Shown here piece by piece: positions 1 to 5,206 of a stretch of 5,206 nucleotides of DNA. The translations under genes were made by a program, and so were the position numbers. Each line of letters starts with the position of its first letter. Position 1 is the stretch's first letter. The DNA is from UBA1049 sp964525815 (GTDB taxonomy: Bacteria; Bacillota; Clostridia; Oscillospirales; CAG-382): NCBI GenBank assembly GCA_964525815.1, contig CAZGJQ010000114.1:1-5206 (forward strand). Reading direction: 5' to 3'. The notes beneath the pieces were generated by a model, which was not told the DNA's origin, searched no databases, and worked only from the letters and a program-made list of their open reading frames with translations.

Positions 1-1
1 G

Positions 2-394
2 GACGGGATAGGGGATACCATAAGGGTATCGCTTACCGACGACCCCGTAACCGAGGTTAGAGCGGCACAGGATATTCTGCATGCATTAAGGCTTAAGAGC
101 GGCATTAATTTAATTTCCTGTCCTACCTGCGGAAGAACGGGAATTGACCTTATCAGCATTGCCTCGCAGCTTCAGGACGAGCTGGATAAGCTTTGCTGTG
201 ACAGGAAAATTGATGTTGCACTGATGGGCTGTATTGTTAACGGTCCCGGGGAAGCAAGAGAAGCGGACGTGGGAGTTGCGGGAGGCAAAGGAGAAGCAGT
301 GCTTTTTAAAAAAGGACGCATAGTTCGCAAAATCAACGAGAACGAAATAATTACCGCACTGCTTGCAGAGATAAAGGAAATGCTGAAGGATTAA
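2..394 (+). CDS. ispG: 4-hydroxy-3-methylbut-2-enyl diphosphate synthase IspG (GcpE), C-terminal part, cut by the left edge
   Basis: This is the last 130 codons of an ispG gene whose start lies outside the window; the first base belongs to an incomplete codon and the stop is TAA at 392-394. IspG is a cytoplasmic [4Fe-4S] enzyme of the MEP pathway. It reductively converts methylerythritol cyclodiphosphate to HMBPP using reduced ferredoxin or flavodoxin. The visible part opens with the family motif GIGDTIRVSLT at the end of the TIM-barrel domain, followed by the Fe-S domain. In that domain CPTCGR supplies two cysteines (fragment residues 40 and 43), MGCIVNGPGEA supplies the third (Cys77), and Glu84 is seven residues further on. 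This three-Cys-plus-Glu set is the known cluster ligation of the family and is complete here. The C-terminus looks intact. polC follows after only 3 nt, so the two genes are probably cotranscribed. Identity is very secure; only the N-terminal part cannot be judged. Confidence 0.97.
   Translation, partial: DGIGDTIRVSLTDDPVTEVRAAQDILHALRLKSGINLISCPTCGRTGIDLISIASQLQDELDKLCCDRKIDVALMGCIVNGPGEAREADVGVAGGKGEAVLFKKGRIVRKINENEIITALLAEIKEMLKD
386..390 (+). promoter_or_regulatory. Shine-Dalgarno sequence of polC, inside the ispG 3' end
   Basis: AAGGA lies 7 nt upstream of the ATG at 398 and is read as part of the last ispG codons (AAG GAT). It supports 398 as the polC start and suggests that ribosomes finishing ispG help translation of polC. 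Confidence 0.75.
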
Positions 395-397
395 AAT

Positions 398-3300
398 ATG
401 TCAGAGGAATTTAAAAATACTTTTAAACGAATAAAGCTAAGCGCAGCGGAGGAAAAAGCACTATGCTGCCTTACCGACTATAAGGTGCGCGTGGATAAGG
501 AAAGCAAGGCAATTGAGGTGGATGCGGTTTTTTCCGAGCTTGTTGACCACAGAACCTTGTTTGAGCTGGAGGACAATATCAGGGATACATACGAGCTGTC
601 CAGGGTTCGCTTTTTCCCGGCTTTTCCGCCCTCCTGCTTCGATTCCGGTTGCGTCAAAAGACTGGTAGCAACTCTTAAGAGGGTTTTTGGCAGCAGCATA
701 GGCAACGGTTTCTTTGAGAGCTGTAAAACACAGTACGATGAGGACGAAAAAAGTCTGGTCATAGCACTTCGTGACGGGATTTCCGCCCAGCTCTTAACCC
801 AGAGCGGGGTAGACCGGTTCTTTGAGGAGTGCATAGAGCATCAGTTCGGACTTGATGTAAAGGTTTTTCTTGAGGGACAAATTGTAAATGAATATTACGA
901 GGCTGCCGGGCTTGAGGACCTTAAGGACGCAGCCAGCGAGACATATATAAAAATAAAAAAGGAAGAGGAAAAAGCCGAGAAGCAAAGCTCATTTTCTCCT
1001 CTGGATAATGCGGACTCGGTTGTGTATGACAATGACAGTGAGGAGCAAATAAGGTCCGGCGGTATCTTATTCGATGTGTCTAACCCTATGCCCGTATACG
1101 GAAAAAGCAAAATAGACGAGCTTGTTCCCATAAGAGCGATTAGGGGCGATATGACCGTTCGATTTGTTGGGCAAATGTTCCAGATGGAGTCCAGGGAGAA
1201 CTACGACGGAAACAAGATTAATTATCGGCTGTACCTAACGGACCTCGATTCATCCATTACGGTCAGACTTTCGGTCGCAAAGGACAAGCCTCCGAGCATA
1301 CCCTCCGCTCCGGCTTGCTTAATTGTGGAGGGCAAGGCAGCTTACAGTAAGTATGACGATGAGGTTGTGGTACGGGCGTCCTACATAGCTTCGGTCAAAC
1401 GCATATGTCGCAGGGACACACATGAGACTCCGAGGGTAGAGCTGCACCTGCATACAAGTATGTCGGCAATGGACGCACTAACAGAGCCTGCTGATGTAAT
1501 TAAAACAGCCTCGGAATGGGGAATGCCGGCGGTGGCTGTAACAGACCACGGAAACCTTCAAGCTTTTCCCGAAATAATGAAGGCATGTAAAAAATATAAG
1601 AATGTAAAGCCCATATACGGTATGGAGGGATATCTTGTGGATGATACCGCCCGTGCCGTATTTGAATACAGCAGGGAGAATAATATATCCTTCAAGGATG
1701 CTACCTTTGTTATATTCGATATTGAGACAACGGGTCTGTCCCCGCAGAACTGCGGAATCACCCAAATTGCGGCGCTTAAATACAGGGATGGGGTTGTCCT
1801 TGATACCTTCGAGACCTTTGTTAACCCGGGTATGCCCGTGCCGGCCAATATAACCGGACTTACGGGAATTACGGACGAAATGGTAAAGGATGCCCCCTGT
1901 CAGAGAGATGCTGTTACGGCGTTTTTGGAGTTTGCGGGCGGAGATATGCTTGTAGCTCATAACGCTCCGTTTGACATAGGCTTTATACGGAAGGTGGCGG
2001 CAGACAACAAGCTGAGGTTTGAGAATCCATATCTTGATACGGTGTCGCTCTCCAGATACATAAACAACGATATTTCCAAGCATACATTGGATTCCCTCGC
2101 GAAATATTTTTCGCTCGGAGAGTTTGACCATCACCGTGCAGGGGAAGACACCGAAATGCTCGCAAAAATATTCGGCAGCCTTGTGCGTAAGCTGGCAGCA
2201 AACGGTATTACCGATATAAATGAGATGACGGACGCAATGTCCCGAAATTCGGATCCAAAGCGACTTAAGTATTATCATGTTACAATACTCGTAAAGAACC
2301 TTACCGGTCTTAAGAATCTATATAAAATTGTATCCCGCTCATATATCAATTTTTTCTATCGCTTTCCCCGGATACCCAAGACGCTGCTCAAGGCATACAG
2401 AGACGGACTCATTATCGGCAGCGCATGTGCCGAGGGAGAGCTTTATCAAGCGATTCTTGATAATAAGCCGCCGGGTGACTTGAAAAAGATAGCTTCGTTT
2501 TATGATTATCTTGAGGTACAGCCAAATTCTAATAATCAGTTCCTGGTAGAGGGGGAGAAGCTTGGGGTGGACAAGGAGGCGGCCGAACGACAGCTTTGCG
2601 CCAACATAGAAAGAATAATAGAGCTGGGTGATATGCTGAAAAAACCAGTTTGCGCAGCAGGTGACGTGCATTTTTTAGAGCCGGAGGACGAGGTATATCG
2701 TCAGATACTGATGAGCGGTATCGGGTTTCAGAATGCGGAGCGTACTACGGGACTGTATCTTAAGACCACCGATGAAATGCTAAAGGCATTCGAGTTCCTC
2801 GGAGATGCAAAGGCACAGGAAATTGTAATCAGGAACACTCGTATGCTTGCCGATTCCATAGAGCATATAAAACCTATACCGGACGGTACCTACACACCCA
2901 AGATAGAGGGTGCGGACGAGCAGCTTATCAAAATTTGTTATGATACGGCAAAGGAGCTGTACGGAGACCCGTTACCCGAAATTGTTGCACAGCGTACCGA
3001 GAAGGAGCTGAACTCGATTATTAACAACGGCTTTGCGGTGCTTTATGTTATCGCACGCAAGCTGGTTAAAAACAGCGAGGAAAACGGCTATCTTGTAGGC
3101 TCAAGGGGCTCGGTCGGCTCCTCTGTAATCGCTGCGCTGACAGGCATCTCAGAGGTTAATCCGCTGCCTCCGCATTACCGCTGTCCCAAGTGTAAAAGGA
3201 GTGTTTTTTACACCGACGGTACAGTCGGAAGCGGGTTTGATTTGCCGGACAGGGACTGCGAGCATTGCGGAGTGAAAATGGTGCAGGACGGGCATGACAT

Positions 3301-4759
3301 ACCGTTTGAGACCTTTCTCGGCTTCCATGGAGAAAAAGCTCCCGATATTGACCTTAACTTTTCGGGCGATGTGCAGAGCGAGGCTCATAAGTTTACCGAG
3401 GTTTTGTTCGGCAGAGAAAACATTTTCCGTGCGGGTACCGTAGGTACCTTGCAGTCAAAGACCTGCTTTGCCTTCGTTAAGGATTATCTCAGCTCAAAGA
3501 ACCTTAACCTTACAAAAGCGGAGCAGAATCGTCTTATAAACGGAATGGTGGGGGTTAAGCGCACCACCGGACAGCACCCCGGCGGAATTATTGTAATCCC
3601 CAAGGAATATGAGATATATGATTTCACCCCCGTTCAGCACCCTGCCGATAAGGCGAGCAGCGGTGTTGTTACCACCCATTTTGCGTTTGAGTATTTACAT
3701 GATACGCTGCTAAAGCTGGATATTCTCGGTCATGACGTTCCTACACTTTATAAGGCACTGGAGAAGTACACGGGAATTGATGTACGCACCGTTCCGATGA
3801 ACGATAAAAATGTATTGGAGCTGTTTGCGTCAACCGAGAGTATTGGGGTTAAGCCGCAGCAGATAGGCAGCGAAATAGGCACCTTCGGCTTACCCGAGCT
3901 GGGCACGAAATATGTTCGTCAGATGATTATAGACACAAAGCCGAAGAACTTTTCGGACCTTGTGCAGATATCCGGATTATCGCACGGCACCGGAATTTGG
4001 CTGGGTAACGGAGACGAGCTTATAAAGAATGGAACCTGTACCATAAACGAAATTATCGGTACAAGAGACAGCATAATGCTGTATCTTATGCAGAAGGGAC
4101 TGGACAGCTCCATAGCTTTTCAGGCAACCGAAAGCGTGCGGAAGGGAAAAGGTTTGACCGCCGAACAGGAGGAAGCCATGCTTAAATGCGGCGTTCCCGA
4201 GTGGTACATAGCCTCCTGCAAAAAAATCAAGTATATGTTCCCCAAGGCACATGCCGCCGCTTATGTTATCGCAGCACTGCGGCTGGGGTGGTATAAGGTT
4301 TATCATCCGATTGCCTTCTATGCGAGCTATTTCACGGTCAAGGCGGACAGCTTTGACGGACAGCTTGCAATGGAGGGCGGAGATGTCATCCGTAAAAAGC
4401 TTAACGAGCTGGAGGCAATGCCCGAGCAGAGCGCAAAGGAAAAGGACACCATCGTATTTATGCAGATAGCCGCCGAAATGCTTGCGAGAGGAATAGAATT
4501 CCTTCCGGTGGATATTTATAAGTCGGAGGCTTTTTCCTTTGTACCGGAGAACGGAAGAATTCGGCTACCCTTGTCCTCCCTTAACGGTCTCGGCACAACC
4601 GCAGCGCAAAACATATATGACGCTATACATAGCGGAAGGGCAACCACTCTTGAGGAACTGAAGGTGGAGGCGTCTCTGAACAAAACGGTAGTTGAGGTAT
4701 TACAGCGGAACAATTGCCTCTCCGACCTTCCCATATCAGACCAAATTTCTATGTTTTAG
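398..4759 (+). CDS. polC: DNA polymerase III alpha subunit, PolC type (replicative polymerase with built-in 3'-5' exonuclease)
   Basis: PolC is the main replicative DNA polymerase of low-GC Gram-positive bacteria; it acts at the fork with the beta clamp. The 1453 residues match the family's usual length (about 1430-1460). Domains in order: N-terminal domain (about 1-180), a charged linker (about 181-225), an OB fold (about 236-338), and a PHP domain (about 345-435 and 620-760) split by a DEDDh exonuclease (about 436-600). Then come the polymerase palm, thumb and fingers, and a C-terminal region. PHP ligand candidates are His350, His352, Asp383, His384, Glu410, Asp756 and His758. Exonuclease residues Asp441, Glu443, Asp526, His579 and Asp584 are all present, so proofreading should work. 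A zinc finger has Cys929, Cys932, Cys954 and Cys957. The palm aspartates are Asp983 and Asp985 (PDIDLNFSG) and Asp1108 (LKLDILGHD). The protein ends in QISMF, a beta-clamp-binding motif. The ATG at 398 has a Shine-Dalgarno sequence and starts 3 nt after ispG. No frameshift is seen. Substitutions at Ala1096 and Gly1199 are described in the findings. Confidence 0.98.
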   Translation: MSEEFKNTFKRIKLSAAEEKALCCLTDYKVRVDKESKAIEVDAVFSELVDHRTLFELEDNIRDTYELSRVRFFPAFPPSCFDSGCVKRLVATLKRVFGSSIGNGFFESCKTQYDEDEKSLVIALRDGISAQLLTQSGVDRFFEECIEHQFGLDVKVFLEGQIVNEYYEAAGLEDLKDAASETYIKIKKEEEKAEKQSSFSPLDNADSVVYDNDSEEQIRSGGILFDVSNPMPVYGKSKIDELVPIRAIRGDMTVRFVGQMFQMESRENYDGNKINYRLYLTDLDSSITVRLSVAKDKPPSIPSAPACLIVEGKAAYSKYDDEVVVRASYIASVKRICRRDTHETPRVELHLHTSMSAMDALTEPADVIKTASEWGMPAVAVTDHGNLQAFPEIMKACKKYKNVKPIYGMEGYLVDDTARAVFEYSRENNISFKDATFVIFDIETTGLSPQNCGITQIAALKYRDGVVLDTFETFVNPGMPVPANITGLTGITDEMVKDAPCQRDAVTAFLEFAGGDMLVAHNAPFDIGFIRKVAADNKLRFENPYLDTVSLSRYINNDISKHTLDSLAKYFSLGEFDHHRAGEDTEMLAKIFGSLVRKLAANGITDINEMTDAMSRNSDPKRLKYYHVTILVKNLTGLKNLYKIVSRSYINFFYRFPRIPKTLLKAYRDGLIIGSACAEGELYQAILDNKPPGDLKKIASFYDYLEVQPNSNNQFLVEGEKLGVDKEAAERQLCANIERIIELGDMLKKPVCAAGDVHFLEPEDEVYRQILMSGIGFQNAERTTGLYLKTTDEMLKAFEFLGDAKAQEIVIRNTRMLADSIEHIKPIPDGTYTPKIEGADEQLIKICYDTAKELYGDPLPEIVAQRTEKELNSIINNGFAVLYVIARKLVKNSEENGYLVGSRGSVGSSVIAALTGISEVNPLPPHYRCPKCKRSVFYTDGTVGSGFDLPDRDCEHCGVKMVQDGHDIPFETFLGFHGEKAPDIDLNFSGDVQSEAHKFTEVLFGRENIFRAGTVGTLQSKTCFAFVKDYLSSKNLNLTKAEQNRLINGMVGVKRTTGQHPGGIIVIPKEYEIYDFTPVQHPADKASSGVVTTHFAFEYLHDTLLKLDILGHDVPTLYKALEKYTGIDVRTVPMNDKNVLELFASTESIGVKPQQIGSEIGTFGLPELGTKYVRQMIIDTKPKNFSDLVQISGLSHGTGIWLGNGDELIKNGTCTINEIIGTRDSIMLYLMQKGLDSSIAFQATESVRKGKGLTAEQEEAMLKCGVPEWYIASCKKIKYMFPKAHAAAYVIAALRLGWYKVYHPIAFYASYFTVKADSFDGQLAMEGGDVIRKKLNELEAMPEQSAKEKDTIVFMQIAAEMLARGIEFLPVDIYKSEAFSFVPENGRIRLPLSSLNGLGTTAAQNIYDAIHSGRATTLEELKVEASLNKTVVEVLQRNNCLSDLPISDQISMF

Positions 4760-4762
4760 GTT

Positions 4763-4779
4763 TGTATGCTCTCCATACA
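4763..4779 (+). repeat. Short inverted repeat between polC and the PHP phosphatase promoter
   Basis: TGTATG, CTCTC and CATACA form a perfect 6-bp inverted repeat around a 5-nt centre, extendable by one T-G wobble pair. It starts 4 nt after the polC stop and ends one base before the -35 hexamer at 4781. No T-run follows it on either strand, so it is a poor candidate for an intrinsic terminator. It could be a small hairpin at the 3' end of the polC message or a binding site for a dimeric regulator next to the promoter. A 6-bp repeat can also arise by chance, so its function is open. Confidence 0.45.
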
Positions 4780-4780
4780 G

Positions 4781-4809
4781 TTGAAAAACGGAGCACCCTA
4801 TGCTATAAT
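4781..4809 (+). promoter_or_regulatory. Housekeeping sigma (SigA/sigma-70) promoter with extended -10
   Basis: The -35 box TTGAAA (4781-4786) differs from TTGACA at one base. A spacer of exactly 17 bp leads to a perfect -10 box TATAAT (4804-4809). TG at 4801-4802, one base before the -10, makes it an extended -10, which is common in Gram-positive promoters. Transcription would be expected to start near 4816, leaving a leader of about 28 nt before the ATG at 4844. That leader is too short for a riboswitch or a T-box. The promoter should drive the PHP phosphatase gene independently of ispG-polC. Confidence 0.85.
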
Positions 4810-4830
4810 ACAATATCTTATCAGGAATAC

Positions 4831-4835
4831 AGGGA
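4831..4835 (+). promoter_or_regulatory. Shine-Dalgarno sequence of the PHP phosphatase gene
   Basis: AGGGA lies 8 nt upstream of the ATG at 4844, a normal spacing. A second purine run, AGGAA at 4823-4827, is further away and less well placed. The position supports the ATG at 4844 as the start. Confidence 0.7.
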
Positions 4836-4843
4836 TTGTTAAT

Positions 4844-5206
4844 ATGTTTGATTATCATATACATTCGTTTTATTCGGGTGATATTCCCGAGGGGATGGGA
4901 AGTACGGTTGCCGAGCTGTGCGAAACGGCGATTTTTCGTGGCTTTACCGAAATAGCCATCACCGATCATTTTGATGTGGACGGAATATATTACGGTGCGT
5001 TCCCAAAGCTGGATTTGGAGGGCGTTTATAGGGATGTTTTTGAGGCAAAGGATAGGTATGCGGATAAGCTTAGCGTTTTGTTCGGGCTGGAAATCGGGCA
5101 GGCTATCCATATGCCCAAGGAATCAAAACGACTGATTGACCGTTTCCCATTTGATTATATCATCGGCTCGGTTCACTCGGTAAGAGGAATAGTGGATATA
5201 TCCTTC
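4844..5206 (+). CDS. PHP-family phosphatase, probably histidinol-phosphatase (HisK/HisJ type), N-terminal part, cut by the right edge
   Basis: This is an open frame of 121 codons running off the right end; family members are usually about 250-280 residues, so roughly half is missing. The protein opens with MFDYHIHS, giving the first PHP metal-binding pair His5 and His7, followed by SGD (11-13). AITDHFD supplies Asp41 and His42, GLEIG supplies Glu83, and IIGSVHSV supplies His111; His89 may be another ligand. This order (HxH, TDH, E, then GSVH) is that of stand-alone PHP phosphatases. The best-known members hydrolyse L-histidinol phosphate to L-histidinol in histidine biosynthesis. Because the motif begins at residue 3, the ATG at 4844 must be the true start. 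The gene has its own promoter and Shine-Dalgarno sequence 84 nt after polC. No signal peptide is seen, so it is presumably cytoplasmic. The PHP fold is very secure, but the substrate is inferred. Other phosphoesters are possible, because many annotated HisK-like proteins are untested and no his genes are in view. Confidence 0.88.
   Translation, partial: MFDYHIHSFYSGDIPEGMGSTVAELCETAIFRGFTEIAITDHFDVDGIYYGAFPKLDLEGVYRDVFEAKDRYADKLSVLFGLEIGQAIHMPKESKRLIDRFPFDYIIGSVHSVRGIVDISF

Noticed and set aside
1711..2200. Exonuclease block inside the PHP domain as a possible gene fusion or insertion
   Set aside because: An exonuclease nested in the PHP domain is the normal architecture of PolC and separates it from DnaE.
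1478..2278. Long open frame of 266 codons on the - strand, opposite the PHP/exonuclease part of polC
   Set aside because: It is fully antisense to a strongly conserved coding region, has no recognisable domain, and its composition is that of a shadow of polC codons. The shorter - strand frames elsewhere in polC were dismissed for the same reasons.
3182..3268. Cysteine-rich CPxC...CxxC segment as a possible inserted domain
   Set aside because: A four-cysteine zinc-binding module at this position is a standard part of PolC, so it is not an insertion.
3434..3448. Two GGTACC palindromes separated by three bases, resembling a tandem operator
   Set aside because: They encode the conserved AGTVGTL stretch of the PolC palm as Gly-Thr codon pairs, so codon choice in a constrained protein motif explains them.
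4757..4786. Intrinsic terminator for ispG-polC formed by the inverted repeat
   Set aside because: The stem is only 6 bp with a low-GC make-up, and it is followed by TTGAAAA rather than a T-run. It therefore falls short of a usual terminator and is listed only as a repeat.
4736..5110. Open frame of 124 codons on the - strand across the polC-phosphatase gap
   Set aside because: It runs opposite the polC end, the promoter and the clearly coding PHP phosphatase gene. Its translation shows no motif, and the + strand carries the HxH, TDH and GSVH signatures.

Overview
The window comes from a low-to-moderate GC Gram-positive bacterium, most likely an anaerobic member of the Clostridia. The main evidence is a full-length PolC-type replicative polymerase, which is characteristic of Bacillota and relatives. 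It sits directly downstream of ispG, the iron-sulfur enzyme of the MEP isoprenoid pathway, a pairing familiar in Clostridia. A finer placement, such as the Oscillospiraceae/Ruminococcaceae group, is only an impression from protein style and was not tested.

Layout, all on the + strand: (1) bases 2-394 are the 3' end of ispG, cut by the left edge; (2) bases 398-4759 are an intact polC of 1453 codons, which starts 3 nt after the ispG stop and uses a Shine-Dalgarno sequence inside the last ispG codons; (3) bases 4760-4843 are an 84-nt intergenic gap with a short inverted repeat, a near-consensus extended -10 promoter and a Shine-Dalgarno sequence; (4) bases 4844-5206 are the 5' part of a stand-alone PHP-family phosphatase gene resembling histidinol-phosphatase, cut by the right edge.

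ispG and polC look like one transcription unit with coupled translation. The PHP phosphatase gene has its own promoter and so can be expressed separately, although no convincing terminator blocks read-through from polC. The three products do not form one pathway: they serve isoprenoid precursor synthesis, chromosome replication and, probably, histidine biosynthesis.

No mobile element, CRISPR array, tRNA, rRNA or clearly new system is visible. The window is mostly ordinary housekeeping DNA. The points worth a second look are the regulatory gap after polC, the gene order downstream of polC, and a few non-consensus residues in otherwise invariant parts of the PolC active-site region.
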